Positions 1 through 7,800 of a stretch of DNA of 30,788 nt are shown in pieces. This DNA is from Pseudomonas sp. (GTDB lineage: Bacteria > Pseudomonadota > Gammaproteobacteria > Pseudomonadales > Pseudomonadaceae). The notes below the pieces were generated by a model that saw only the letters and a list, made by a program, of their open reading frames with translations, was not told the origin of the DNA and did no database searches. Positions within the stretch are counted from its first letter, which is position 1, and each line of letters opens with the position of its first letter. The stretch is taken from positions 1 through 30,788 of the forward strand of contig NZ_JASLGE010000040.1 of assembly GCF_030150285.1 (NCBI RefSeq). The letters are read 5' to 3'. The position numbers and the translations under genes are program-made.

Positions 1-270
1 CGCGTATTCCGTGTTGCCAAGCAAGCGGTAATCAAGGCAGGCCAATACGCCTACCGTGACCGTCGTCAGAAAAAACGTCAGTTCCGCGCTCTGTGGATCG
101 CTCGTATCAACGCTGGTGCTCGTATCAACGGTCTGTCCTACAGCCGTTTCATCGCCGGCCTGAAAAAAGCGTCTATCGAGATCGACCGTAAGGTTCTGTC
201 TGATCTGGCAGTGAACGAAAAAGCGGCGTTTGCTGCGATTGTCGAGAAAGCTAAAGCCACCTTGGCTTAA
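1..270 (+). CDS. rplT: 50S ribosomal protein L20, C-terminal part
   Basis: The reading frame is open from the first base and ends at TAA 268-270. The 89 visible residues carry the L20 signature: a basic, Arg/Lys-rich stretch (YRDRRQKKRQFRALWIARIN) followed by NGLSYSRFIAGLKKA. L20 binds 23S rRNA early in assembly of the large ribosomal subunit. The gene start lies outside the window, so roughly the first quarter of the usual ~118-residue protein is missing here. In Pseudomonas and enterics rplT follows infC and rpmI and precedes pheST, which matches the next genes. Identity is secure. Confidence 0.97.
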   Translation, partial: RVFRVAKQAVIKAGQYAYRDRRQKKRQFRALWIARINAGARINGLSYSRFIAGLKKASIEIDRKVLSDLAVNEKAAFAAIVEKAKATLA

Positions 271-325
271 GTACCCCCGACAGTTACCTGGGCCCGCCGA
301 CGTGGGGCCAGGTGCTAAACGTCTT

Positions 326-362
326 AAATAGGGGAAGAGCCTTCAAGCTCTTCCCCTATTTT
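326..362 (+). terminator. Hairpin between rplT and pheS (terminator or attenuator)
   Basis: AAATAGGGGAAGAGC at 326-340 pairs perfectly with GCTCTTCCCCTATTT at 347-361, leaving the six-base loop CTTCAA. The 15-bp stem ends in a short T run. It sits 18 bases before the pheS start, so it either ends the infC-rpmI-rplT transcript or attenuates read-through into pheST. No Phe-rich leader peptide like the enteric pheM was seen in 271-379, so translation-coupled attenuation of that type is not supported. Confidence 0.8.
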
Positions 363-379
363 GTATCTGGAGTCTGTAC

Positions 380-1396
380 ATGGAAAACCTGGATGCGCTC
401 GTCTCTCAAGCACTAGAGGCTGTAAAAAGCGCTGAAGATATCAATGCCCTGGAGCAAATCCGGGTTCAATACCTTGGCAAAAAGGGCGAGTTGACTCAGG
501 TGATGAAGACCCTGGGGAATTTGCCCGCTGAAGAGCGTCCGCAAGTCGGTGCCTTGATCAACGTTGCCAAGGAACGTGTTACAGAGGTTCTCAATACGCG
601 CAAGGCGTTGTTTGAAGAGGCTGATCTGGCCGCCAAACTGTCTGCCGAGTCTATTGACGTAACCCTGCCTGGTCGCGGTCAGACCTCGGGTGGCCTGCAC
701 CCGGTTACGCGCACTCTGGAGCGTGTTGAACAGTTCTTCACCCATATCGGCTATGGCATTGCCGAAGGCCCTGAGGTCGAAGACGATTACCATAACTTCG
801 AAGCGCTGAACATCCCAGGCCACCACCCGGCCCGGTCGATGCACGACACTTTCTATTTCAATGCGAACATGCTGTTGCGCACCCATACCTCACCGGTACA
901 GGTCCGCACCATGGAATCGCAACAGCCGCCGATCCGCATCGTCTGCCCAGGCCGCGTGTATCGCAGCGACTCAGATATCACCCATTCCCCGATGTTTCAC
1001 CAAGTTGAAGGTTTGCTGGTCGATCGCGACATCAACTTTGCGGATTTGAAGGGGACAATCGAAGAATTCTTGCGCGTCTTTTTCGAGAAGGAACTGGCTG
1101 TACGTTTCCGCCCTTCTTACTTCCCGTTTACCGAGCCGTCCGCTGAAGTCGACATGGAATGTGTGATGTGTAGCGGTAAAGGTTGCCGTGTCTGCAAACA
1201 GACTGGCTGGCTCGAAGTGATGGGCTGCGGCATGGTTCACCCGAATGTGCTGCGTATGTCCGGTATCGACCCGGAAGAGTTCTCAGGCTTTGCTTTTGGC
1301 ATGGGTGTTGAACGTCTGGCCATGCTCCGTTACGGCGTGAACGACTTGCGTCTGTTCTTCGATAACGACTTGCGGTTCCTCGCGCAATTTCGCTAG
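380..1396 (+). CDS. pheS: Phenylalanine--tRNA ligase alpha subunit
   Basis: A 338-residue protein of normal PheS length. It is the catalytic subunit of the alpha2-beta2 cytosolic enzyme that charges tRNA-Phe with phenylalanine using ATP. The N-terminal ~90 residues are the predicted coiled-coil tRNA-binding arm (MENLDALVSQALEAVKSAED...). The class II core follows, with HDTFYF, the Cys-rich stretch ECVMCSGKGCRVCKQTGW typical of bacterial PheS, and motif 3 at GFAFGMGVERLAMLRYG near the C-terminus. The ATG start follows the terminator-like hairpin; pheT begins 26 bases downstream, so the two subunits are co-transcribed. Nothing unusual was seen. Confidence 0.98.
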   Translation: MENLDALVSQALEAVKSAEDINALEQIRVQYLGKKGELTQVMKTLGNLPAEERPQVGALINVAKERVTEVLNTRKALFEEADLAAKLSAESIDVTLPGRGQTSGGLHPVTRTLERVEQFFTHIGYGIAEGPEVEDDYHNFEALNIPGHHPARSMHDTFYFNANMLLRTHTSPVQVRTMESQQPPIRIVCPGRVYRSDSDITHSPMFHQVEGLLVDRDINFADLKGTIEEFLRVFFEKELAVRFRPSYFPFTEPSAEVDMECVMCSGKGCRVCKQTGWLEVMGCGMVHPNVLRMSGIDPEEFSGFAFGMGVERLAMLRYGVNDLRLFFDNDLRFLAQFR

Positions 1397-1422
1397 TCGT
1401 AACGAATTCTTAGGAGAGCAGG

Positions 1423-3801
1423 ATGAAATTCAGTGAACAATGGCTGCGTGGTTGGGTAAACCCGCAGGTCGCTCGTGATGAGCTGGTGGCCCGTCTGTCG
1501 ATGGCTGGCCTTGAAGTGGATAGCGTCACCCCGGTAGCGGGTACGTTCAGCGGTGTGGTTGTCGGTGAGGTGCTGAGCACTGAGCAACATCCCGATGCCG
1601 ATAAGCTGCGTGTCTGTCAGGTCAGCAATGGTTCTGAGGTGTTTCAGGTTGTTTGTGGAGCGCCTAATGTGCGCCCGGGCCTGAAAGTGCCATTCGCCAT
1701 GATCGGTGCCGAGCTGCCTGGTGATTTCAAAATCAAGAAGGCCAAGCTGCGGGGTGTCGAATCCAATGGCATGCTCTGCTCGCAAGCGGAACTGCAAGTG
1801 GGCGAAGGCAATGATGGCTTGATGGAGTTGCCGGCGGATGCGCCGGTAGGCCAGGACATTCGTGCCTATTTGAACCTTGAAGACGCCAGTATTGAGGTTG
1901 ATCTCACACCGAATCGCGGCGATTGCTTGTCCCTGGCAGGCCTGGCGCGTGAAGTCGGCGCTTTGTACGCCACTTCTGTCGTGCGCCCGGTGGTTGCTGT
2001 TGTGACACCTGTACATGATGACGTGCGCCCTGTTGAGGTCTTGGCACCCGCTGCATGCCCGCGTTACTTGGGGCGGGTTATCCGTCATGTCGACCTGTCC
2101 AAGCCAACACCGCTCTGGATGGTTGAGCGCCTGCGTCGCGCAGATGTGCGCAGCATTGATGCGGCTGTCGATATCACCAACTACGTGATGCTTGAACTGG
2201 GCCAGCCGTTGCATGCTTTTGACCTTGCCGAGATCAATGGCGGTATTCGCGTTCGCATGGCTGAAGAAGGCGAGAAATTGGTATTGCTTGACGGTCAGGA
2301 AGTGTCCCTGCGCAGCGATACACTCGTCATTGCCGACCACACTCGAGCATTGGCGATTGCGGGTGTCATGGGCGGCGAGCACAGCGGCGTCTCAGCCAGT
2401 ACTCGCGATATTTTCCTGGAAAGCGCTTTCTTCGATCAAATTGCTGTTGCGGGCAAGGCGCGTTCTTATGGTCTGCACACCGATGCCTCGCACCGCTATG
2501 AGCGTGGTGTCGACTGGAAACTGGCCCGGGAGGCCATGGAACGAGCGACTGGCTTGTTGCTGGAGATTACGGGCGGTGAAGCTGGACCAATCATCGAAAC
2601 CGTTAACGAGCAGTATTTGCCTTCTATTGCCCCGATAAGCCTGCGTGCTGCACGTATCACTCAGATGCTTGGCATGGAGATGGAGTCGGCTGAAATTGAA
2701 CGCCTGCTAAGCGCGTTGGGGTTGACCATCACTGCTGAAGGTGTTGGTCAATGGCGTGTAGAGGTGCCTAGCCATCGTTTCGATATCAGCCTTGAAGTTG
2801 ATTTGATCGAAGAACTGGCGCGTCTTTATGGTTACAACCGCCTTCCGGTTCGCTATCCGCAGGCACGCCTGGCACCGAAGGCAAAGGCTGAAGCACGCAG
2901 CGACCTGCCTGAACTGCGCCGTTTGCTGGTAGCTCGTGGTTATCAGGAAGCGATTACCTATAGCTTTATCGACCCAAAGCAATTCGAATTGTTCAGCCCG
3001 GGTGTAGAGCCACTGCTGTTGGCAAACCCAATCTCAAATGACATGGCGGCCATGCGCGCGTCGTTGTGGCCAGGTTTGATCAAATCCTTGCAGCACAACC
3101 TGAATCGACAACAGGATCGCGTTCGACTGTTTGAAAGTGGCCTACGTTTTGTAGGTCAACTGGAAAGCCTTAAGCAAGAACCTATGTTGGCAGGTGTTGT
3201 GTGTGGCACGCGTCTTCCTGAGGGCTGGGCCCAAGGGCGTGAAGTCGTAGACTTCTTCGACGTAAAGGCTGATGTTGAAGCAGTGCTGGGTTTTGCAGGC
3301 GCTTTGGATGCGTTCACTTTTGCCCCGGGTCAACACCCTGCGTTGCACCCAGGCCAAACTGCGCGTATTGAACGTGACGGGCGCGAAGTCGGGTACGTTG
3401 GCGCAATCCATCCTGAACTGTCTAAGCATCTTGGCCTGGATCGCCCGGTATTCGTGTTCGAGTTGGTGCTGGCTGAAGTGGCATTGGGCAAAATGCCTCA
3501 ATTTCATGAGCTGTCGCGCTTTCCAGAAGTGCGTCGCGACCTTGCCTTGCTTGCGGATCGCGATGTGGCGGCCAGTGATGTACTGGAAGTCATTCGTGAA
3601 AATGCTGGTGAGTGGCTCACAGACTTGAGGCTATTTGACGTATACCAGGGTAAAGGCATTGATCCGCATAGAAAAAGCCTTGCCGTTGGCTTGACCTGGC
3701 AGCATCCATCGCGCACTCTTAATGACGATGAGGTGAATACCACGACGCAAAACATCCTCACCTCGCTCGAAAAAAGGTTGAACGCCACGTTAAGGAAGTG
3801 A
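1423..3801 (+). CDS. pheT: Phenylalanine--tRNA ligase beta subunit
   Basis: A 792-residue protein of full family length. The N-terminal ~150 residues form the tRNA-binding OB-fold domain (VVGEVLSTEQHPDADKLRVCQV). The B3/B4 editing region (PLHAFDLAEI...) and B5 domain occupy the middle, and the C-terminal ~95 residues form the ferredoxin-like anticodon-binding domain (SRFPEVRRDLALL ... FDVYQGKGI). PheT completes the alpha2-beta2 synthetase and hydrolyses mischarged Tyr-tRNA-Phe. The start has an AGGAG Shine-Dalgarno sequence eight bases upstream. It lies between pheS and ihfA as in other gammaproteobacteria. Nothing unusual was seen. Confidence 0.98.
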   Translation: MKFSEQWLRGWVNPQVARDELVARLSMAGLEVDSVTPVAGTFSGVVVGEVLSTEQHPDADKLRVCQVSNGSEVFQVVCGAPNVRPGLKVPFAMIGAELPGDFKIKKAKLRGVESNGMLCSQAELQVGEGNDGLMELPADAPVGQDIRAYLNLEDASIEVDLTPNRGDCLSLAGLAREVGALYATSVVRPVVAVVTPVHDDVRPVEVLAPAACPRYLGRVIRHVDLSKPTPLWMVERLRRADVRSIDAAVDITNYVMLELGQPLHAFDLAEINGGIRVRMAEEGEKLVLLDGQEVSLRSDTLVIADHTRALAIAGVMGGEHSGVSASTRDIFLESAFFDQIAVAGKARSYGLHTDASHRYERGVDWKLAREAMERATGLLLEITGGEAGPIIETVNEQYLPSIAPISLRAARITQMLGMEMESAEIERLLSALGLTITAEGVGQWRVEVPSHRFDISLEVDLIEELARLYGYNRLPVRYPQARLAPKAKAEARSDLPELRRLLVARGYQEAITYSFIDPKQFELFSPGVEPLLLANPISNDMAAMRASLWPGLIKSLQHNLNRQQDRVRLFESGLRFVGQLESLKQEPMLAGVVCGTRLPEGWAQGREVVDFFDVKADVEAVLGFAGALDAFTFAPGQHPALHPGQTARIERDGREVGYVGAIHPELSKHLGLDRPVFVFELVLAEVALGKMPQFHELSRFPEVRRDLALLADRDVAASDVLEVIRENAGEWLTDLRLFDVYQGKGIDPHRKSLAVGLTWQHPSRTLNDDEVNTTTQNILTSLEKRLNATLRK

Positions 3802-3804
3802 CGT

Positions 3805-4107
3805 ATGGGGGCTCTGACGAAAGCTGAAATGGCGGAACGTCTTTATGAAGAGTTGGGCCTGAACAAACGCGAAGCCAAAGAATTGGTTGAGCTGTTTTTT
3901 GAAGAAATCAGGCACGCTCTAGAAGACAACGAACAAGTCAAATTGTCCGGTTTTGGCAATTTTGACCTGCGTGACAAGCGACAGCGGCCTGGCCGCAATC
4001 CGAAAACGGGAGAAGAAATCCCGATCACGGCCCGCCGTGTGGTCACCTTTCGTCCAGGGCAGAAGTTGAAGGCCCGAGTAGAGGCTTATGCTGGAACCAA
4101 GTCATAA
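3805..4107 (+). CDS. ihfA: Integration host factor alpha subunit
   Basis: A 100-residue HU/IHF-family DNA-bending protein, the usual length. The alpha-subunit sequence MGALTKAEMAERLYEELGLN and the beta-arm region PGRNPKTGEEIPITARRVVTF are both present; the Pro that intercalates into the minor groove lies in the arm. With IhfB it bends DNA at WATCAANNNNTTR-type sites in nucleoid organisation, recombination and sigma-54 transcription. The gene begins three bases after the pheT stop and has AAGGAAG upstream, so it is translationally coupled to pheT. The 3' end overlaps the next gene by 20 bases. Confidence 0.98.
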   Translation: MGALTKAEMAERLYEELGLNKREAKELVELFFEEIRHALEDNEQVKLSGFGNFDLRDKRQRPGRNPKTGEEIPITARRVVTFRPGQKLKARVEAYAGTKS

Positions 4108-4444
4108 CGACGAGCTCCCACCGATCCCAGGCAAACGCTACTTCGCCATTGGCGAAGTTAGCGACCTGTGTGCCGTGAAGCCACACGTGCTGCGCTATTG
4201 GGAGCAAGAGTTTCCTCAACTCAATCCTGTCAAACGCACCGGAAACCGCCGGTATTATCAGCGACAAGACGTGCTGATGATCCGGCAGATCCGAGCGTTG
4301 CTTTACGACCAGGGGTTTACCATCAGCGGTGCGCGCCAGCGTATGTCCGGTAACGAAGCCAAAGACGACACCACCCAATACAAGCAACTGATTCGCCAGA
4401 TGATCTGCGAACTCGAAGATGTGCTGGTGGTATTGAAGAAATGA
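4088..4444 (+). CDS. MerR-family transcriptional regulator
   Basis: A 118-residue protein. Residues ~18-85 are a MerR winged helix-turn-helix: FAIGEVSDLCAVKPHVLRYW is the recognition region, followed by NRRYY and a wing/helix with QDVLMIRQIRALL. The C-terminal ~30 residues (YKQLIRQMICELEDVLVVLKK) form a short amphipathic, probably dimerising helix. No Cys-based metal site or effector domain is visible, so the ligand is unknown. It overlaps the end of ihfA by 20 bases and is the last gene of this operon, the usual arrangement in Pseudomonas and relatives. Family assignment is secure; targets are not. Confidence 0.93.
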   Translation: MLEPSHNDELPPIPGKRYFAIGEVSDLCAVKPHVLRYWEQEFPQLNPVKRTGNRRYYQRQDVLMIRQIRALLYDQGFTISGARQRMSGNEAKDDTTQYKQLIRQMICELEDVLVVLKK

Positions 4445-4463
4445 ACCAGATTCTTAAAAATAC

Positions 4464-4492
4464 TTCCACATTTCAAAAGCTTGCGGTATATT
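4464..4492 (+). promoter_or_regulatory. Possible promoter of the tRNA-Pro gene
   Basis: TATATT at 4487-4492 is a fair -10 box, 43 bases before the mature tRNA. A weak -35 candidate, TTCCAC at 4464-4469, lies 17 bases upstream. The -35 match is poor, so only the -10 carries weight. Confidence 0.3.
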
Positions 4493-4535
4493 CCTAATCG
4501 CTTCGTTGCGAAGCAAACCCAGTAACACGCCTAGT

Positions 4536-4612
4536 CGGGGCGTAGCGCAGTCCGGTAGCGCACTAGCATGGGGTGCTAGGGGTCGAGTGTTCGAATCACT
4601 CCGTCCCGACCA
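4536..4612 (+). tRNA. tRNA-Pro (anticodon GGG)
   Basis: The 77-base sequence folds as a full cloverleaf. Acceptor CGGGGCG pairs with CGTCCCG (one G-T pair), the D stem is GCGC/GCGC, and the anticodon stem CTAGC/GCTAG carries loop ATGGGGT with anticodon GGG. The T stem GAGTG/CACTC carries loop TTCGAAT. CCA is encoded at 4610-4612. It reads proline codons CCC and CCU. It is the last core-type gene before the accessory region, so its 3' end is the likely attachment site of the island. Confidence 0.97.
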
Positions 4613-4628
4613 TATTTTTCAATGACTT

Positions 4629-4655
4629 AGCCCAACCTAATACGTTGGGCTTTTT
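4629..4655 (+). terminator. Rho-independent terminator after tRNA-Pro
   Basis: AGCCCAAC (4629-4636) pairs with GTTGGGCT (4644-4651) around the seven-base loop CTAATAC and runs into five T residues. It lies 17 bases after the tRNA CCA and closes the tRNA transcript. Confidence 0.9.
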
Positions 4656-5021
4656 CATGTCTGGAGAAATTACTCCCACATTTACTCCCACGGATATCTT
4701 GGATCTTGGCGGCGCTGCCATCTGAGAGGCGTATTTTTCTTCGAGTCGTAAGAGCGCGGCCAACACACTTACTGATCGGGGCTAAAGGGGGAGGCGCGGC
4801 AGTATCGTTGGTGCAGGGGGTTTCCTGCCGCCATGGTCTTGGGCGTCGTGCATACGGGGCGCCAATGGCCTTGGCTCGTGGAGTAATCCCCGTTGTCCCG
4901 GCCGCTGCGATCTCAGCTAACGGCGGTGAGCTGACCCTTGCACACCGGCGCCAAACTCAGCTTGTGGGTGACGTAGGTCATCATGCGGGTTGCATCGCGG
5001 GCATGCGGTTAGGATCATCAG
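4656..5021. other. Gene-poor interval at the island junction
   Basis: No convincing gene was found. The first 40 bases contain the nine-base direct repeat TACTCCCAC at 4671-4679 and 4683-4691. The plus-strand frame 4706-5026 is open for 106 codons but has no recognisable domain, no ribosome-binding site, and ends inside the neighbouring IS end, so it is not called. A 23-codon minus-strand frame near 4915-4986 is also unsupported. The interval reads as decayed DNA between the tRNA and the IS3-family element. Confidence 0.6.
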
Positions 5022-5060
5022 TGTAGTGGTCCAGTTTTTTTGGACCATTTTGTAGGAGTA

Positions 5061-5893
5061 TTAGGCCGCCAGCTTTTCAAAAGCGGCTGGTGGCAGGTTT
5101 TTCGAGGCAGAGTGACAGCGTCGATGGTTGTAATGGGCAATGAAGTCCATTACGTCCCGCTCTGCTTCGAAGTGAGTCTGGTAGCCGTTTTCCGGTGACC
5201 AGTCATGCTTCTGTGATTTGAAGTAACGTTCTACGACAGCATTGTCCCAACAGTTTCCGCGCCGACTCATACTCTGCACAATCTGCTTTTCAGCCAGATA
5301 GCTCACAAAGCGCTCGGCAGTGTATTGGCAGCCCTGGTCGGAGTGAAAAATCAACTCCGATGAAGGGCGGCGTATACCGACCGCCAGCTGCAATGCCTTG
5401 AGTGAAAGCTCTGTGTCAGCCGTTCTTGAAAACGCCCAACCAACGATTCTGCGTGAGAAAAGATCCATCACAACCGCCAGATATAACCAACTTCCGCCGA
5501 CACGTATGTAAGTGATGTCGCCAGCCCAAAAGGTATTGGGTGCTACAGGATTAAAACGCCGAGCAAGTACATTGGGTGCCATATTAGCGGGCTTGGTGGC
5601 CCGACGATAATGCGCATATCGTGCGCGGCGTCGCTTCAGTCCAAGACGCTTCATCAGGCTGCTCATACGGTGACGCCCTACCAAAAAACCCTCTACTTTT
5701 AATGCCTTGCTAAAACACGGCTACCCAGCGCACCACGATGTTCCTTATGCAACTGGCGAATCTGCCTCTCCAGTTGACGCTCAATACCGCGCCCCGGTTT
5801 GGGCTGGGGTTTGGCGTAGTAACTGCTGCGAGGCAGGCCCAAAAGCCGGCACAGATGCCGCACGGACAGCTTGCCCTGGATGCCCTCGATCAT
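5061..5893 (-). pseudogene. IS3-family transposase OrfB, frameshifted
   Basis: Two minus-strand segments in different frames together give a full OrfB. The first (5893 to about 5699) has the HTH-like N-terminus KLSVRHLCRLLGLPRSSYY. The second (about 5690 to 5061) carries the DDE integrase core: DITYIRVGGSW, HSDQGCQY and DNAVVERYFKSQKHDW. At the junction the sequence reads GCAAGGCATTAAAA where GCAAAGGCATTAAAA would keep the frame (VLAKALKVEGFLVG). One A therefore appears to be missing near 5706, and this is a decayed gene rather than two genes. The start ATG overlaps the orfA stop by four bases. Confidence 0.85.
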
Positions 5894-6186
5894 TTTATTC
5901 GGCCGAACAGAACCTTTAGATGAGAGGGCAACTGCTTTTTTAGGACTTCATTCTCTGCTTCCAGAAGCGCCAGTCTGGCCTGAAGCGAATCGATAACTTC
6001 TTGGTCCTGCGGACGAGTCGTTTGCGAGGCTCCTTCGTACTGCTTGCGCCATCGCGCCACCCATCGGCGCAGGGCGGTGGGCCCCACACCCGTCTGTGTG
6101 CATGCCTTTGGCACGGTGTAATTCATTTCTACGACCAAGCGAATGGCTTCGGCTTTTTCTTCCGCAGTTACGACCCGAAATCCCAT
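5890..6186 (-). CDS. IS3-family transposase OrfA
   Basis: A 98-residue protein with an N-terminal helix-turn-helix (YTVPKACTQTGVGPTALRRWV) and a C-terminal leucine-zipper-like helix (IDSLQARLALLEAENEVLKK), the standard OrfA layout. It binds the IS ends and pairs with OrfB after frameshifting. AAGGATT precedes the ATG. The stop overlaps the start of orfB (ATGA). OrfA is intact although its partner is broken. Confidence 0.9.
   Translation of the reverse strand: MGFRVVTAEEKAEAIRLVVEMNYTVPKACTQTGVGPTALRRWVARWRKQYEGASQTTRPQDQEVIDSLQARLALLEAENEVLKKQLPSHLKVLFGRIK
5935..5941 (-). promoter_or_regulatory. A6G slippery site for programmed -1 frameshifting
   Basis: On the minus strand the sequence is CTA AAA AAG CAG near the end of orfA. 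A6G heptamers are the usual slip site that makes the OrfAB fusion transposase in IS3 elements. Here the product would still terminate early because of the downstream frameshift in orfB. Confidence 0.65.
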
Positions 6187-6243
6187 GATGAATCCTTAGG
6201 TTGATACTCCTACATCATGGTCCAAAAACATTGAGCCACAACA

Positions 6244-6428
6244 CAGTGCGGTTGTACTGCGATTCGCAGTTCTAGTAGGTGGTGGTGTAGGTCGCGCCCG
6301 CAGTTGGGACTGTCGCAGAACAGGCCGGGAATGGCCTGCTCGTTGTCGTAGCGACGCTGTAATCCATCAACCGTATGTAGCATGCCGTGCGCATCCACCG
6401 CCGACAGCATTTTGATGCCTTTGCTCAT
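6244..6428 (-). pseudogene. Small unknown gene hit at its stop codon by the IS3 element
   Basis: A minus-strand frame starts at ATG 6428 with AAGGAG eight bases upstream, a strong ribosome-binding site. The protein begins MSKGIKMLSAVDAHGMLHTV and contains FCDSPNCG, a Cys pair that could be part of a metal site. I do not recognise the family. If the IS and one CAG copy are removed, the frame reads ...VQPH and then TGA, so the original product would be 61 residues with its stop codon straddling the insertion point. As it stands, reading continues 12 codons into the IS, to 6210. An earlier frameshift in a longer gene is also possible. Confidence 0.5.
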
Positions 6429-6533
6429 GCGCGAAACTCCTTGCAGCATGCTGACACCGCGACGTCCGGTTGCTGAATTTGCATCGAGATCGAAAAATTA
6501 ACGTCCAGATCTCAAAAGTGCAACTGCGCTCCC

Positions 6534-7220
6534 TCAAAGCGGCTTGATCAGCTCAGTCCCTTGGTTTCTTACATTGCCTACCGCTGTGCTCACCGGATAC
6601 CACTCAAATTCCTTCGTCGGTTGGCAGCATTCCAGAGCCAACTCTTCAGCTCTTCGTGCATCCAGATCGCTCTCCACCCATTCCCGGGCAAGTTCAGGGG
6701 CAAGCACCAACGGGCGGCGATCGTGAATATCCACCATCCCCTGATCGCTGGCAGCGGTGATAATCACGAAGCCGTCATCTTCATTTGGCTCCAGCCCAGG
6801 ATGAACCTTGGCCAGCGCGGCAAAGAACATGGGGGCCTGGCTTTTAAGTCGAATGAAATAGGGCTGTTTCTTCTTGGGATCGTCCGCATCTTTAACCCAC
6901 TCATACCATCCATCCGCCATCACCAGAGCCCGTCCGTTGGGCCACAGTTGCTTGAAAAACTTGCCCGTGGTGACAGTTTCTACCCGGGCGTTGATGGGAT
7001 CATGGCGCTTGCCCTTGGCCCAAAAGGGCGCCCAGCCCCAGCGCACCAGATCTATTCGTAATCCGTCTGGCACCCCGTGCAGGATGTTCACGCGAGTGCT
7101 GGGTGCGATGTTGTAGCGGCCAATGGGCTGGTTGTCATACCCGCTGACAAGCTTACGGTCTGATGCCAACACTTCCAGGTAATCATCGATGCCCTGGGAC
7201 TGCACAAACCTTCCACACAT
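6534..7220 (-). CDS. yedK: SOS response-associated peptidase (YedK/HMCES, SRAP family)
   Basis: A 228-residue SRAP protein. The start is set by the invariant MCGRF: Met is removed and Cys2 forms a thiazolidine crosslink with abasic sites in single-stranded DNA. AGAGGTG lies upstream of this ATG at 7220. Other family motifs are PINARVETV, the active-site Glu in MADGWYEW and the His in DIHDRRPLVL. The protein shields abasic sites at stalled forks from error-prone processing. The frame is open further upstream to 7508, but that would cross the LexA box and lose Cys2, so it is rejected. It is divergent from umuDC across the LexA palindrome, which implies SOS induction. Confidence 0.92.
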   Translation of the reverse strand: MCGRFVQSQGIDDYLEVLASDRKLVSGYDNQPIGRYNIAPSTRVNILHGVPDGLRIDLVRWGWAPFWAKGKRHDPINARVETVTTGKFFKQLWPNGRALVMADGWYEWVKDADDPKKKQPYFIRLKSQAPMFFAALAKVHPGLEPNEDDGFVIITAASDQGMVDIHDRRPLVLAPELAREWVESDLDARRAEELALECCQPTKEFEWYPVSTAVGNVRNQGTELIKPL

Positions 7221-7334
7221 GGTGATCACCTCTGACAAAGACAGTGCTGCTCTGAGCGTAGCTTCATCGTGCCGGGCGCTCCTCCTGTCAGAAACATCTG
7301 TCGGAAATATTGACCGGATGCGTCCTACAACGTT

Positions 7335-7354
7335 AACTGTATATATATACAGTT
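7335..7354. promoter_or_regulatory. LexA-binding SOS box
   Basis: CTGTATATATATACAG at 7337-7352 is a perfect match to the gammaproteobacterial SOS box (CTG-N10-CAG, alternating AT core). The palindrome extends by two bases each side to 20 bp. It lies 18 bases upstream of umuD and about 115 bases upstream of yedK, so one LexA site probably represses both divergent units. Confidence 0.92.
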
Positions 7355-7371
7355 TATTAAAGGCGTGCGTC

Positions 7372-7800
7372 ATGAGCTTCACACTCTTGGGTCCTCTTGC
7401 TGAAGGCGGGGTTCGTTTACCGCTGTGCTCGTTCAAGATTCCAGCCGGGTTTCCGTCACCGGCTGCGGACCATATCGAGAAAGTCATCTCGCTGGACCAA
7501 GTGCTCAACGTACGTGCGCCCCACGTTTACCTCGCGACTATCGATGGCGACAGCATGCAGGGCATCGGCATTTTTTCAGGGGATCTGGCGGCCATCGATC
7601 GCTCGATCGAACCCGTTCATGGGCATATCGTGGTGGCACTGTTGAACAATGACCCGATCTGCAAACGTCTGTGTATCCGTGGGAAGGATGTCATCCTCAA
7701 GTCTGAAAACAGCAAATACCCGGACCGGCATGTCATAGAGGGGGACGATCTGTCGATCTGGGGGGTGATTACTCACAGCGTGCGCAGCCATGGTCACTAA
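7372..7800 (+). CDS. umuD: UmuD-type SOS mutagenesis protein (self-cleaving)
   Basis: A 142-residue LexA/UmuD-family (S24) protein. The probable self-cleavage site is Ala25-Gly26 in KIPAGFPSP. The catalytic dyad is Ser61 in GDSMQGIG and Lys98 in DPICKRLC, matching the E. coli UmuD positions (60 and 97) almost exactly. RecA-stimulated cleavage yields UmuD', which joins UmuC as DNA polymerase V. The ATG at 7372 is chosen because it gives normal UmuD length; an upstream extension would run through the LexA box. The gene overlaps umuC by 11 bases. Confidence 0.93.
   Translation: MSFTLLGPLAEGGVRLPLCSFKIPAGFPSPAADHIEKVISLDQVLNVRAPHVYLATIDGDSMQGIGIFSGDLAAIDRSIEPVHGHIVVALLNNDPICKRLCIRGKDVILKSENSKYPDRHVIEGDDLSIWGVITHSVRSHGH

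Larger units (their letters stand above)
5022..6243 (-). mobile_element. IS3-family insertion sequence
   Basis: The ends are imperfect inverted repeats. The left end reads TGTAGTGGTCCAG then TTTTTTTGGACCATTTTG; the right end, on the minus strand, reads TGTTGTGGCTCAA then TGTTTTTGGACCATGATG. Both then share TAGGAGTAT. The trinucleotide CAG lies at 5019-5021 and again at 6244-6246, a 3-bp target duplication typical of IS3. Inside are orfA and orfB on the minus strand with a slippery A6G between them. The element is structurally complete, but orfB carries a frameshift, so it is probably unable to transpose on its own. Confidence 0.9.

Noticed and set aside
1393..2382. Long minus-strand open frame inside pheT
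   Set aside because: It is antisense to a clear, full-length pheT and shows no family motif; high-GC third positions commonly leave such frames open.
4706..5026. Plus-strand frame of 106 codons after the tRNA
   Set aside because: No ribosome-binding site, no recognisable domain, and it ends inside the IS3 terminal repeat.
7221..7508. Longer start for the YedK protein
   Set aside because: It would place the catalytic Cys2 internally and run through the LexA palindrome and the umuD start.
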